From: Synechococcus sp. RS9909
GTDB taxonomy: Bacteria; Cyanobacteriota; Cyanobacteriia; PCC-6307; Cyanobiaceae
Reading direction: 5' to 3'
DNA length: 64,000 bases
Assembly: GCF_014279595.1 (NCBI RefSeq)
Contig: NZ_CP047943.1
Location: 1,240,001 to 1,304,000 of the forward strand
Shown here: in pieces, positions 49,508 to 61,511 of the stretch
How positions within the stretch are numbered: position 1 is the first letter of the stretch
Layout of the letters: each line of letters begins with the position of its first letter
Translations under genes and position numbers: made by a program
The notes under the pieces: model-generated
What the model was told of the DNA's origin: nothing
Seen by the model: only the letters and a program-made list of their open reading frames with translations
Databases searched by the model: none

Positions 49508-49630
49508 TCAGCGCTTCTGCGGCGGCTCCGGGGTGTCGGAGGGCTTGAGGAGAACGGCCACCGTGCCCGCCACGATCACCAGAATCAGCAGGCCACCGCC
49601 CAGAAGGGGAAGGGTGAGATCGGCATCCAT
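49508..49630 (-). CDS. Small single-span membrane protein
   Basis: ATG 49630 opens a 40-aa ORF MDADLTLPLLGGGLLILVIV, AGTVAVLLKPSDTPEPPQKR: a membrane span followed by a proline-rich cytoplasmic tail. The frame and composition are protein-like. I cannot assign it to a photosystem subunit. Confidence 0.55.
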   Translation of the reverse strand: MDADLTLPLLGGGLLILVIVAGTVAVLLKPSDTPEPPQKR

Positions 49631-49671
49631 GGCGGTGCGGCAACAAACCCCATGCTGACGCCCGATTCGGT

Positions 49672-50013
49672 TCAGCGGGTCTGCTGCATCAGCGCCAGGC
49701 AGCTGAGCAGGTCTTTGCGCATGCCCTTGAGCCGCTTGCGGATCTGTTCATCCTTCGGTTTGGCCTGCACGTACCGCTCGGTCACATCCACGCCGATGCC
49801 GAGCACAAGGCAAAGGGTTTCCACATCGCCGCTCTGGGCAGCCCGCTGCCCGGCGCCATCACGAATCACCTGCAACAGCGCCATCTTGTTGTTGTAAAGC
49901 TGGCGATCGTTGGCGTCCCAGGCGCGCACCTCGATCGGTGTGCCAAGGCTGAGGGCCATCCCCACCAGTCCTGCGGTCCAGGGCCAGCTCAGCGTCACGA
50001 TCCGCCCCGACAC
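49672..50013 (-). CDS. Exported protein of unknown function
   Basis: The 113-aa product has a signal peptide-like N-terminus (WTAGLVGMALSLGTPIEVRA) and a helical body (DANDRQLYNNKMALLQVIRD, DEQIRKRLKGMRKDLLSCLA). No family recognised. Confidence 0.65.
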   Translation of the reverse strand: MSGRIVTLSWPWTAGLVGMALSLGTPIEVRAWDANDRQLYNNKMALLQVIRDGAGQRAAQSGDVETLCLVLGIGVDVTERYVQAKPKDEQIRKRLKGMRKDLLSCLALMQQTR

Positions 50014-50081
50014 GTTTGCGCGGAACTTAGGGACCCTGGCGTCGTTCTGCCATCCTCTCCTCAGCGAGGAGGTTGGAAGCC

Positions 50082-51131
50082 ATGGTCAAGCATCGCCCCA
50101 TGGCCCTGCTGCTGGGTCTGGCCCTGCTCGCGGGCTGCGCCACCCTCGGTGAGGGCGGCGCCTCACGGCTCGATCTGATCCGACAGCGCGGCAGCCTGCG
50201 CTGTGGCGTCAGCGGCAAGATTCCTGGCTTCAGCTACCTGCAGACCGACGGCCGCTATTTCGGTCTTGATGTGGATCTCTGCAAAGCGTTTGCGGCAGCC
50301 TTTGTGCCCGAAACCGGCGCTGTCGACTATCGGCCGCTGACGGCACCGGAACGGTTTACGGCCCTGCGCACCGGAGAGATCGATCTGCTCTCGCGCAACA
50401 CCACCATGAACCTCAGCCGGGATGCGGCGGGTGGCAATGGCCTCAGTTTTGCCCCGGTGGTGTTTCACGACGGCCAGGGCTTGATGGTGTCATCAGGCAG
50501 CGGCATCAAGCGGCTGGAGGATCTTCAGGGGAAAAGCATCTGCGTGGGCTCCGGCACCACCACCGAGCAGAATCTCAACGATGCCTTTGAGGCCCGGGGC
50601 ATCGCCTACACCCCGATCAAATACCAAGACCTGAACCAGGTGGTGGCCGGCTATCTGCAGGGCCGTTGTCAGGCGATGACCTCCGATCGCTCCCAGCTCG
50701 CAGCGGCCCGGTCCGGATTCGCCGATCAGCGCAACCACCGGATCCTCGAGGAGGTCCTGAGCAAGGAGCCCCTGGCGCCCGCCTCGGTGGGCGGCGACCA
50801 GCGCCTGGCCGATGCGATGCGCTGGGTGGTGTACGCCTTGATCACCGCCGAGGAACTGGGCATCACCCAGGCCAATGTGCAGGAGCGCTACGCCGAAGCA
50901 CAGCGGCGCCCGGAACTGACCCGGCTGCGGCGGTTCTTCGGGCTCAATGCCGGCCTGGGCGAGACGCTCGGCCTGCGCGATGACTTTGTGGTGCAGGTGA
51001 TCCAGGCCACTGGCAACTACGGCGAGATCTATGCCCGCAACCTCGGGCCTGACAGCCAGGTGCCGATCCCCCGTGGCCTCAATCGTCTCGGGCGCGATGG
51101 CGGTGTGATGGTCGCCCCTCCCTTCCAATGA
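50082..51131 (+). CDS. Polar amino-acid ABC transporter, substrate-binding lipoprotein
   Basis: The 349-aa protein has a lipobox (LLGLALLAGCATL) and SBP_bac_3 motifs: GSLRCGVSGKIPGFSYLQTD, GRYFGLDVDLCKAFAAAF, FTALRTGEIDLLSRNTTMNL, GKSICVGSGTTTEQNL. The size matches AapJ/BztA-type general amino-acid binding proteins. GAGGAGG upstream favours ATG 50082. The stop overlaps the permease ATG (ATGA). Confidence 0.92.
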   Translation: MVKHRPMALLLGLALLAGCATLGEGGASRLDLIRQRGSLRCGVSGKIPGFSYLQTDGRYFGLDVDLCKAFAAAFVPETGAVDYRPLTAPERFTALRTGEIDLLSRNTTMNLSRDAAGGNGLSFAPVVFHDGQGLMVSSGSGIKRLEDLQGKSICVGSGTTTEQNLNDAFEARGIAYTPIKYQDLNQVVAGYLQGRCQAMTSDRSQLAAARSGFADQRNHRILEEVLSKEPLAPASVGGDQRLADAMRWVVYALITAEELGITQANVQERYAEAQRRPELTRLRRFFGLNAGLGETLGLRDDFVVQVIQATGNYGEIYARNLGPDSQVPIPRGLNRLGRDGGVMVAPPFQ

Positions 51132-52045
51132 GCGCTCCCATGTCTGGGCGTCGTCGCTGGTGGCTTCAGGCCCTGGTCGTTCTGGCGGCCCTCACCCTGC
51201 TGGGGCTGCTGGTGAACAACCTCACGGTGAATCTGATCCGCACCGGCCTTGGCCTCAGTTTTCGTTGGTTGTCGCGGCCGGCGGGTTTTGCGCTGGCCGA
51301 GCATCCGCTGCCCTACGCCCCATCCGACAGCTACGCCTGGGCACTGCTGATGGGGTGGCTCAACAGCCTCAAGGTGATCGTGGCGGGCCTGATCCTGGCC
51401 ACCCTGCTCGGAGTGAGCGCCGGGGCTGCCCGCCGCAGCGCCAATGCCCTGCTGCGTTGGTTGGCGGCGCTCTATGTGGGCCTGATCCGCCAGATCCCCC
51501 TGCTGCTGCAGTTGTTGTTCTGGTATTTCGTCGCCTTTCTCGGGCTGCCCCCCGCCTCGGAACCCCTCAGCCCGCTGCCGGCGCTGCTTCGTCTCTCCAA
51601 CCAGGGCATCGAGCTGCTCGGCGTGCCCTTGAGTGTGGAGTTCAGTGCGGTGTTGGTGGGCTTATCGGTGTTCAGCGGTGCGGCGATCGCCGAGTTGGTG
51701 CGGGGCGGCCTCGATGCGGTGCCCAGGGGGCAGTGGGAGGCCTTCCGCAGCCTCGGGTTGCCGGAAGGGTTGGGCCTGCGACGCGTGATCCTGCCCCAGG
51801 CCCTGCCGGCGATCCTGCCCGGACTGAGCAGCCAATATCTCAATCTCGCCAAGAACAGCACCCTGGCGATTGCAGTCGGTTACGCCGATCTCTACGCCGT
51901 CAGCGACACCACCATCACCCAGACCGGCCGGGCGATCGAGGGATTCCTGCTGCTGTTGCTCAGTTTTCTTCTGCTCAACCTGCTGATCAATGGCGGCATG
52001 CAACTGCTCAATCGTGTGGTCGTGAGCGGACGGCACCGCCCCTAA
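51128..52045 (+). CDS. Polar amino-acid ABC transporter permease 1
   Basis: The 305-aa protein has the large periplasmic loop and the transmission motif LRRVILPQALPAILPGLSSQ after GLDAVPRGQWEAFRSLGLPE, as in AapQ/BztB. It is co-translated with the binding protein. Confidence 0.92.
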   Translation: MSAPMSGRRRWWLQALVVLAALTLLGLLVNNLTVNLIRTGLGLSFRWLSRPAGFALAEHPLPYAPSDSYAWALLMGWLNSLKVIVAGLILATLLGVSAGAARRSANALLRWLAALYVGLIRQIPLLLQLLFWYFVAFLGLPPASEPLSPLPALLRLSNQGIELLGVPLSVEFSAVLVGLSVFSGAAIAELVRGGLDAVPRGQWEAFRSLGLPEGLGLRRVILPQALPAILPGLSSQYLNLAKNSTLAIAVGYADLYAVSDTTITQTGRAIEGFLLLLLSFLLLNLLINGGMQLLNRVVVSGRHRP

Positions 52046-52072
52046 GCTGCGGCCGTTCTTTCCAGAAAGGTC

Positions 52073-52576
52073 ATGGGATCCCGTCGGATCGCTGCCGTGC
52101 TGCTGATCGTTGCCGCGATCGCCGCCATCCTGCTCCCCTTCGCGTCCGGAACGCTGCTCACCATCGGCCTGGGCGGCATCGCCTTCGCGGCCGGTATCGG
52201 TCAGTTCCTGCGTCTCGGCGGAGAAACCGGCCTGCAGGCCCGCCTCTTCCGTGTGCTCACCGGCCTGCTCTACTGCGGCGCCGCCATCTGGGTGTTGATC
52301 GATCCGATCGACAGTGAAATCAGCCTCACCCTGTTTGTGGGTGTGTTGCTGCTGGTGGAAGGGGTGATGGAACTGGCGGTCGGTGCCACCGCAGCGGTTC
52401 CCGCCGCTGGCCTGGCGGTGCTCGATGGTGTCGTTACCGCGATTCTCGGTCTGTTGCTGGTGCTCGAGTGGCCCAGCGACAGCCTCTGGGCCCTGGGCAC
52501 CCTCTTCGGTGTGGGTCTGTTTCTCTCCGCCCTCAACCTGTTCCAGTCCCCCACCCCCAGCGGCGGCGCCAGCTGA
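52073..52576 (+). CDS. DUF308 membrane protein embedded in the ABC operon
   Basis: The 167-aa protein has six short membrane helices in DUF308 pattern (LLPFASGTLLTIGLGGIAFA, EISLTLFVGVLLLVEGVMEL, FGVGLFLSALNLFQSP). It lies between the two permease genes and overlaps the second by TGATG. HdeD-type proteins are stress related; a transport role is not known. Confidence 0.85.
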   Translation: MGSRRIAAVLLIVAAIAAILLPFASGTLLTIGLGGIAFAAGIGQFLRLGGETGLQARLFRVLTGLLYCGAAIWVLIDPIDSEISLTLFVGVLLLVEGVMELAVGATAAVPAAGLAVLDGVVTAILGLLLVLEWPSDSLWALGTLFGVGLFLSALNLFQSPTPSGGAS

Positions 52577-53609
52577 TGGGGCGTTGGCGCCATCTCCGGC
52601 GCCATCTGCGCCGCCACCCCCTGGATTCGGTCCTGTCCCTGGCGATCCTGCTCCTGATCGCCTGGGCCCTCTGGGCCACCGGCCAGTGGGTGGTGCAGGT
52701 GGCCGATTGGCGGCTGGTGAGCGCCAACCTGCCGCTCTACGCCAGTGGCAGTTATCCCGCTGAGCAACGCTGGCGCCCCCTGCTCTGGCTGGCCCTGATC
52801 CTGGTGCTCACCCTGGTCACCCTGCTGGCGCCCCGGCCCGCGCCAGGGCAACGTCCCGGACCCTTCCGGTTGGCCCTGCCCTGGTTGTGGCTGCTGATGC
52901 TCCCCCTGGGGCTGCCTGTGCTCGCCGGTGGTGCGGGCACCGGGCTCAGTGCTGTTTCGTCCCGGACCTGGGGAGGGCTGGTGCTCACCCTGTTGCTCAC
53001 GGGCGCCAGTGGACTGCTCGCCCTGCCCCTGGGCGTGATGCTCGCTCTCGGCCGCAGCAGCGACCTGCCGGTGCTCCGTCATGGCAGTCGTCTGTATGTC
53101 GATCTGATGCGGGCCGTGCCGCTGATCGCCGTGTTGTTCTTCGGTCAGCTGCTGATCCCCCTGTTTCTGCCCGTGCAGCTCGAACTGAATCGGGTGTTGC
53201 GCGCTGTGCTGGCCTTTGCCCTGTTCGCATCGGCCTACGTGGCCGAAGATGTGCGCGGCGGGCTGCAGTCGATTCCCTCCACGCAAAAGGAGGCGGCAGC
53301 GGCCCTCGGCCTCAGTGCCTGGCAGAGCCTGCAGCTGGTGGTGTTGCCCCAGGCGCTCCAGATCGCGATTCCCGCCCTCACCAATCAGGCGATCGGCTTG
53401 CTGCAGAACACCAGCCTGATGGCCCTGCTCGGCCTGGTGGAATTGCTGGGCATCAGCCGCAGCCTGCTCGCCAACCCCGCCTTCATCGGTCGGCACCTGG
53501 AGGTGTATGTGTGGCTGGCGTCGCTCTACTGGCTGCTCTGCACGGCGATGGCCCTGTTGGCCCGTCGCCTTGAGCGTTCCGTCCAGCCGATCCCCCGCGC
53601 CCCAGGCCG

Positions 53610-53613
<4 letters not shown>
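52576..53613 (+). CDS. Polar amino-acid ABC transporter permease 2
   Basis: The 345-aa protein is like AapM/BztC, with an N-terminal extension of several helices and the coupling motif LQSIPSTQKEAAAALGLSAW, VLPQALQIAIPALTNQAIGL. Stop overlaps the ATPase start (ATGA). Confidence 0.92.
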
Positions 53614-54377
<764 letters not shown>

Positions 54378-54378
54378 C

Positions 54379-54579
54379 TCAAACTGCCTGGAGCCGTTGC
54401 AGGGCCCGCTCCGCCGCCATCAGCTCCCGTTCGGTGTGCAGCCAGCTCTCATTGCCCTGGGGCAGCCGGTCCACCTGGTCGGCCAGGCGAAGCAGCAACT
54501 GGTCTCGGCGCCCCCGCAGGCTCTCCACCAGAGAGAGCCAGTGCCTGGAGAGGGAGCAGGTCGGTCCGGCGGCAACCAT
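54379..54579 (-). CDS. Small helical protein of unknown function
   Basis: From ATG 54579 the 66-aa product reads MVAAGPTCSLSRHWLSLVES, LRGRRDQLLLRLADQVDRLP, QGNESWLHTERELMAAERAL, an amphipathic helical protein. Convergent with the ABC ATPase with a 1-bp gap. Confidence 0.6.
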   Translation of the reverse strand: MVAAGPTCSLSRHWLSLVESLRGRRDQLLLRLADQVDRLPQGNESWLHTERELMAAERALQRLQAV

Positions 54580-54697
54580 GGAGACAATCTGTAGACAGTT
54601 GCCATTCTGGCACAGCTTTGGTTTTGATTTGCTCCTGGCGCTGGCCCTGGTCACCGTGCCGCTCTGGTGGTGGATCCTGCAGAACGGGCTGCCATGA
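54578..54697 (+). CDS. Possible 39-aa single-span membrane protein
   Basis: METICRQLPFWHSFGFDLLL, ALALVTVPLWWWILQNGLP. The hydrophobic run is convincing, but the start overlaps the divergent gene's start and no ribosome-binding site is evident. It may start at TTG 54599. Confidence 0.35.
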   Translation: METICRQLPFWHSFGFDLLLALALVTVPLWWWILQNGLP

Positions 54698-55277
54698 GAG
54701 GGGTGAGGCCTGCTGGCGGGCGGAAGACGCGGAAGGTGAGATTGATGCGCGCCGTGCTCACCTTTTTGCGCACGGGCACGGCGTGCAGCCAGGCCTGTTG
54801 ACAGCCCGCTGCCATCACGAGCAGATCACCATCGCCAAGCTCAAGGTCGTGCCGTTCCCGGGTCTGCCGGTGACGGAACTGAAAGGTGCGGCTGGCACCG
54901 AGCGAGAGGGACGCAATCGCCTGATCGGCGACGATCTCCGGCTCGTCGTCGGCATGCCACCCCATGCGGTCGTTTCCATGCCGATAAAGATTGAGCAGAC
55001 AGCCGTTGAACGGCGTCTTTGCTGCCGTCCGGACCCGCTCGAGCAGGGGCCGGAACCAGTCGGGCCAACCCTCGCCGCGATGGACCACGCCGCTGTAGCG
55101 GTAGGCGAGCCCCGGATCGGCCAGAAAGAGGGTGAGACGGGGCACCGGATGCTCCCGCCCGTAGACCCGCACCACCGGTTGCTGCCACAGCAACCGCTCC
55201 GAGAGAAGGGCCTGCCAGTGCCGACAGTCGGGTTCCGGTAACCAGCCCCCATACCAGTGCCAGGGACGCGTCATCAT
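54651..55277 (-). CDS. AlkB-like 2-oxoglutarate/Fe(II) dioxygenase
   Basis: The 208-aa protein has the AlkB core FNGCLLNLYRHGNDRMGWHA, DDEPEIVADQAIASLSLGAS, DLELGDGDLLVMAAGCQQAW, LHAVPVRKKVSTARINLTFR: Fe ligands H-x-D in WHADD and H in WLHAVP, 2OG-binding Arg in RINLTFR. It repairs alkylated nucleic acid bases. ATG 55277 was chosen over the frame start 55307 because the divergent gene starts at 55306. Confidence 0.9.
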   Translation of the reverse strand: MMTRPWHWYGGWLPEPDCRHWQALLSERLLWQQPVVRVYGREHPVPRLTLFLADPGLAYRYSGVVHRGEGWPDWFRPLLERVRTAAKTPFNGCLLNLYRHGNDRMGWHADDEPEIVADQAIASLSLGASRTFQFRHRQTRERHDLELGDGDLLVMAAGCQQAWLHAVPVRKKVSTARINLTFRVFRPPAGLTPLMAARSAGSTTRAAR

Positions 55278-55305
55278 GCGGCAATGGATCCAGCGGACCT
55301 TGCCC

Positions 55306-56889
55306 ATGGTGGCTGACTCCTCCGATGGGCAGCCGCCCCTGATTGCGGCCCTGCTCCGGCCTGAGGCCTACCCCCATCCGGTGGAGGCGGTGCAGCTGGT
55401 GGAAACCCACATCTCCTGGGTTCTGCTCACCGGTCGCTGGGCCTACAAGATCAAAAAACCGATCGATCTTGGCTTTGTGCAGGCCAGCTGCCTCAGCCAG
55501 CGGCAGCATTTCTGCCGCGAGGAGCTGCGTTTGAATCGCCGCCTCGCCCCCGATCTCTACTGCGCCGTGGTGTCTGTGCTCGGCCCTGCGGAGCGGGCTC
55601 GGATCGCCCTGGTCGAGGGGGCGGAGGGATTGATCGAACCGGCGGTGCGGATGCGTCAGTTTCCGGCCCGATCCCTGCTCAGTCGCTGCCTGGCCGATGG
55701 GGTGCCGCGCAGCAGCTTTGAGCAGCTGGCCGAGGATCTGGCCCGCTTCCATCACCGGGCCGAGGCGGCGCCGGTCGGTGGCCGCTTCGGCAACGTCGAG
55801 GCGGTGGTCGAACCGGTTGAGACCAACCTGCGGGTGCTGGAGGAGGAGGTGAGCCCAGCCACCAGCCGCCATCTCCTCGCCCGCCATCGCGCCTGGGTGG
55901 CCTCCGAGGCCAGCCGCCTCGGGCCCCGGTTCCGGGAACGGCTCCGCGACGGTGCCATCCGGGAATGCCACGGCGATCTGCACTGCGGCAATGTGCATCG
56001 CCGCGACGACGGCAGCCTGGAGGTGTTCGATGCCATCGATTTCAACCCGGGCCTGCGTTGGATTGATCCGATCAGTGAGATGGCCTTTCTGGCCATGGAT
56101 CTGCAGGTGCTCGGTGAGCCAGCGGCGGCGGCGTGTCTGCTCAATCGCTGGTTGGAGTGCAGCGGCGACTACGCCGGGATGGACCTGTGGCGTTGGTATT
56201 CGGCCTATCGGGCGATGGTGCGCGCCAAGGTGACAGCGTTGCGGCAGCGCCAGGCCCCGAATCCGGCCAACCAGGAGGAACTGGAGCGCTACCTCGCCCG
56301 CGCCGCCGCCATGGAGTCAGCGCCTGGGGGTGGGCTGGTGTTGATGCATGGGCTCAGTGGCAGCGGCAAGTCCTTTTGCAGTGAGCAGCTCGTGGCCTCC
56401 CTGCCGGCCCTGCGTCTGCGCTCGGATCTGGAGCGGGCTCGTGCCTTCGGTCGTCTGCCGGGGCAGGAGGGTTGGCGCCACGATGCCGATCCCTACAGCC
56501 CGGAAGTGAATGCCTGGCTGTTCGGTCAGCATCTGCCCGCTCTGACGCAGCGACTGCTGAGCAGCGGCTTCCATGTGATCGTGGATGCCACGTTCCTGCG
56601 TCAGCGGGAACGGCAGCAGATGTTGCGCCTGGCCTCGCGCTTGCAGCGACCCGCCTGCATCGTGGCCTGCCACTGCAGCGACGCCACCGCCGCCCAGCGG
56701 CTGATCCGCCGGCAGCAGCAGGGAAGGGATCCTTCCGAAGCCGACCTGGCGATTCGTCAGCGGCAGCAGCGATGGCTGGAGCCCCTGGTGGACAGCGAAC
56801 GGAGCCGCTGCCTGCCGTTCGATGAAGGAGATGATCCGGTGGCCCTGGCGGTACAGCTGCGGCAACGCTTGACTGCTGAAGCTGCGTAA
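55306..56889 (+). CDS. Bifunctional aminoglycoside phosphotransferase/ATP-binding protein
   Basis: The 527-aa fusion has an APH-like domain (residues about 10-330; WAYKIKKPIDLGF, ECHGDLHCGNVHRRDD, DAIDFNPGLRWIDPISEMAF) and a P-loop domain (LVLMHGLSGSGKSFCSEQLV, VIVDATFLRQRERQQMLRLA). It is a common cyanobacterial and proteobacterial fusion of unknown substrate. An alternative start lies at 55276. Confidence 0.9.
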   Translation: MVADSSDGQPPLIAALLRPEAYPHPVEAVQLVETHISWVLLTGRWAYKIKKPIDLGFVQASCLSQRQHFCREELRLNRRLAPDLYCAVVSVLGPAERARIALVEGAEGLIEPAVRMRQFPARSLLSRCLADGVPRSSFEQLAEDLARFHHRAEAAPVGGRFGNVEAVVEPVETNLRVLEEEVSPATSRHLLARHRAWVASEASRLGPRFRERLRDGAIRECHGDLHCGNVHRRDDGSLEVFDAIDFNPGLRWIDPISEMAFLAMDLQVLGEPAAAACLLNRWLECSGDYAGMDLWRWYSAYRAMVRAKVTALRQRQAPNPANQEELERYLARAAAMESAPGGGLVLMHGLSGSGKSFCSEQLVASLPALRLRSDLERARAFGRLPGQEGWRHDADPYSPEVNAWLFGQHLPALTQRLLSSGFHVIVDATFLRQRERQQMLRLASRLQRPACIVACHCSDATAAQRLIRRQQQGRDPSEADLAIRQRQQRWLEPLVDSERSRCLPFDEGDDPVALAVQLRQRLTAEAA

Positions 56890-56955
56890 CGACGCTGCGT
56901 AACAAGGGATGACATCGCCCCGGGCCTGATCGGTCCACCCCCATAGATTTCCGCT

Positions 56956-57465
56956 ATGGCAGCGCGCATCACCAAAGACGAGTTTTTGGCCCGGGCGCAG
57001 CAGCGCTTCGGTGATCGCTTTGATTATTCCGGCATTCACTATCGCAGCTACAAGAGCCCGATCAAGATCATCTGCCGCAAACATCCCGTGCAGCCGATTT
57101 CAATCACACCGGAAAAGCATCTGCAAACCACCGGCGGTTGTCGTCATTGCCTGCGGGAGAAGCGCGTCGAGTCGCTGGAGCGGGAGTTGAATCGCCAGTC
57201 GCCGAATCGCCCGTCGCCGGAGCGCCAGCCGGAGACGCCGATCAGCCAGGTGCAGCGTCTGGCCCTGCTGGCCCTGCTTCTCGCTGCGTCCCTTCCGGTT
57301 CAGGCCGGCAGCATCACCGCCGAATCGGTGTGGAGTGAAGACGATGCGACGCAGCGCGCCGAGGTGCAGGTGCCCAAAAACAGCACCGTCACCGACAGCC
57401 AATGCGAGACCATCCAGGTGAGAAACAGCGACCGTTATCGCTGCACAGTGTTTTTTAAGCCGTAA
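56956..57465 (+). CDS. DUF723-like domain fused to a secreted domain
   Basis: Residues 1-65 (ITKDEFLARAQQRFGDRFDY, SGIHYRSYKSPIKIICRKHP, GGCRHCLREKRVESLE) resemble the DUF723 zinc-binding repeat found beside homing nucleases. Residues 95-169 look like a separate exported protein: a hydrophobic stretch RLALLALLLAASLPVQAGSI, then SVWSEDDATQRAEVQVPKNS and CTVFFKP. One uninterrupted frame joins them. Confidence 0.7.
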   Translation: MAARITKDEFLARAQQRFGDRFDYSGIHYRSYKSPIKIICRKHPVQPISITPEKHLQTTGGCRHCLREKRVESLERELNRQSPNRPSPERQPETPISQVQRLALLALLLAASLPVQAGSITAESVWSEDDATQRAEVQVPKNSTVTDSQCETIQVRNSDRYRCTVFFKP

Positions 57466-57471
57466 ACCGCA

Positions 57472-58365
57472 TTATTCCGTCAGACTGACGCGTTGATAGC
57501 AGAACCAGACCCACTGCTGAAACAGCAGATTGCGGTGGGATCGCCACAGGGTGCGGGGTTGATCGGCATCGAAATTTTCAGGAGGGGGCACATCGCCGCG
57601 GGCGCGATCCCGCTCCATTTCCCCAAGGATGCGGGAGGTGTTGTATTCCGGGTGACCCAGATGCATCAGTTGGCGCTGATCGGTGGTTTCAAAGATCGTG
57701 TAACCCACCTCCTCGCCATGGGCGAGCAGGCGCAAGCGACCCTGGCGCTGGGCTGCTTCCATCGCCGCATCGCGCAGACCGGCATGGCGACTCTGGGGAC
57801 AGACAAAGCGGTCGTCCTGGGTGCCCATCAGGGCGTGACCCGGCACCAGACTGCGCAGCGGATACACCCCAAAGAGTTTGCGCTCGAACGGCACCTTGTC
57901 GACTCCGGCCAGATAGGCCAGCGCGAAACCGGCCCAGCAGAGGCCCAGGGTGCTGGCACACACCCGCCGCGCCTCCTCGATCAACTCCACCAGTTCAGGC
58001 CAGTAGTTCACCTGCTCATAGGGCAGATGTTCAACCGGGGCGCCGGTGATGATCAAGCCATCCAGGGGAGCCTGAGCCGTCGCTTCGTCCCAGCTCACAT
58101 ACAGCTGGTCGAGATGATCGTGATCCCAGGTTTTGTAGCTGTGACTCTGCAGGCGAATCCAGATCGGCTCGATCTGCAAGGGCGACAGCCCGAGTGGATG
58201 GAGCAGATTGAACTCATATTGCTTCCCCAACGGCATGATGTTGAGGATGCCGATGCGCAGCGGTCGGATGTCCTGACGTTCCGCCAGGGCCGGTTCAATC
58301 CAGGAAATGCCGTTGCGTTCAACCGAGGCGATCTTGTGATAATTACGCGGCAGAATCAGAGCCAT
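57472..58365 (-). CDS. metA: Homoserine O-acetyltransferase (MetA family)
   Basis: The 297-aa protein has the MetA signature RPLRIGILNIMPLGKQYEFN, STLGLCWAGFALAYLAG (Cys 143 nucleophile), and LMHLGHPEYNTSRILGEMER (His and Glu of the triad). Residue 112 in ITGAPVEHLPYEQVNYWP is Glu, which in this family goes with acetyl-CoA rather than succinyl-CoA use. That suits the metY gene upstream, which uses O-acetylhomoserine. Confidence 0.93.
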   Translation of the reverse strand: MALILPRNYHKIASVERNGISWIEPALAERQDIRPLRIGILNIMPLGKQYEFNLLHPLGLSPLQIEPIWIRLQSHSYKTWDHDHLDQLYVSWDEATAQAPLDGLIITGAPVEHLPYEQVNYWPELVELIEEARRVCASTLGLCWAGFALAYLAGVDKVPFERKLFGVYPLRSLVPGHALMGTQDDRFVCPQSRHAGLRDAAMEAAQRQGRLRLLAHGEEVGYTIFETTDQRQLMHLGHPEYNTSRILGEMERDRARGDVPPPENFDADQPRTLWRSHRNLLFQQWVWFCYQRVSLTE

Positions 58366-58389
58366 GGCGTCCGATTGTGAGGTCGCAGA

Positions 58390-60467
<2,078 letters not shown>

Positions 60468-60505
60468 TCGATGGCAGCGTAGGCGGTGGCCTCAGGCCCA
60501 CCCGT

Positions 60506-61495
60506 TCACGACGCCGGTGGACTGCTGGCGGGTTGCTGCTGAAGATAGGCGCCAACTCCGATCGGCTCGGTCTGGGCGTAACCCACCGGCAGCCAGAGAT
60601 CCCCCGTCGCTGAAGCGAAATGAATTTCCCAGTGATAAAGCCCGCGATAGGCCGCCGGGTTGTCCTTGAGCAGGGCGGCGTAGCGGAGGACGGCGTCGCC
60701 GTAATGGTCGCTGTTGTTGTAACCCCAGAGCCCGCGGCGGATGTCCTTCAGCCCACCCCGCCGCACCAGATAGCGGGCAGCGGCATGGATCGCATCCCAG
60801 GGATTGCGGATGTCGCCTCCCTGGCCGATGCCTGGCTCCGCCCAGGTGCTGGGCAGAAACTGCATCGGGCCCTGGGCATTGGCCACTGACACCCCATCGA
60901 TGCGGCCCATGCCGGTTTCCACCAGGTTCACAGCCGCCAACACCTCCCAGTCGATACCGGTCTTGGCGGCGGCGCTGCGGTAGGCCTTGAGCAATTGGTC
61001 AGCCGGTGCGGGTGGGCGGATTCGCCAGGCGGGCAGGCGGTTGCTGGCCGGCCCGCGATGCATGGCCAGGAATTGGCGGCGTGCGGCAATGTGCTGATCG
61101 AACACCCAGTGCCAACGCTCTGGCAAGGCGTTGCGCACGGCGGCAGCCCGCTCCGGCTGTTTGGACAGCACCCGATAGATCACCTGCTGCTGATGCGCCA
61201 GTGGGGGCAGGGCGCTGCCAGGCAACTGCGGATCGCGGATCGAGGACTCCAGTGCCGCAAGCAGAGTCGCCAGGGCCATGGCGTCCTCCGGAACCAGCGG
61301 GTAGTGACGCCCTGTGGCGGTACGGGGCAGGGTTGGATCGGTGGGTAACGCCGGACCCTTGCTGCGTCGTCTCGCGGTCGGTTCGTCGACCTGGGGAGCG
61401 TCGCTCTGGGGTTGGGGTCGGGGCTGGCTGGCGATCACCGCCGGCACCAGGGCGGCAGCGATCAGGGGCAGAAGCCAGCGCATCGATCGAGCCAT
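60506..61495 (-). CDS. Exported lytic transglycosylase (SLT domain)
   Basis: From ATG 61495 the 329-aa protein has a signal peptide (MARSMRWLLPLIAAALVPAV), a Pro-rich linker, and an SLT catalytic domain: DWEVLAAVNLVETGMGRIDG (catalytic Glu), VANAQGPMQFLPSTWAEPGI, GGDIRNPWDAIHAAARYLVR, GYNNSDHYGDAVLRYAALL. It cleaves peptidoglycan glycans. The longer frame to 62032 overlaps the next gene and is not real. Confidence 0.9.
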   Translation of the reverse strand: MARSMRWLLPLIAAALVPAVIASQPRPQPQSDAPQVDEPTARRRSKGPALPTDPTLPRTATGRHYPLVPEDAMALATLLAALESSIRDPQLPGSALPPLAHQQQVIYRVLSKQPERAAAVRNALPERWHWVFDQHIAARRQFLAMHRGPASNRLPAWRIRPPAPADQLLKAYRSAAAKTGIDWEVLAAVNLVETGMGRIDGVSVANAQGPMQFLPSTWAEPGIGQGGDIRNPWDAIHAAARYLVRRGGLKDIRRGLWGYNNSDHYGDAVLRYAALLKDNPAAYRGLYHWEIHFASATGDLWLPVGYAQTEPIGVGAYLQQQPASSPPAS

Positions 61496-61511
61496 CAACA
61501 ATTGGTGCAGA

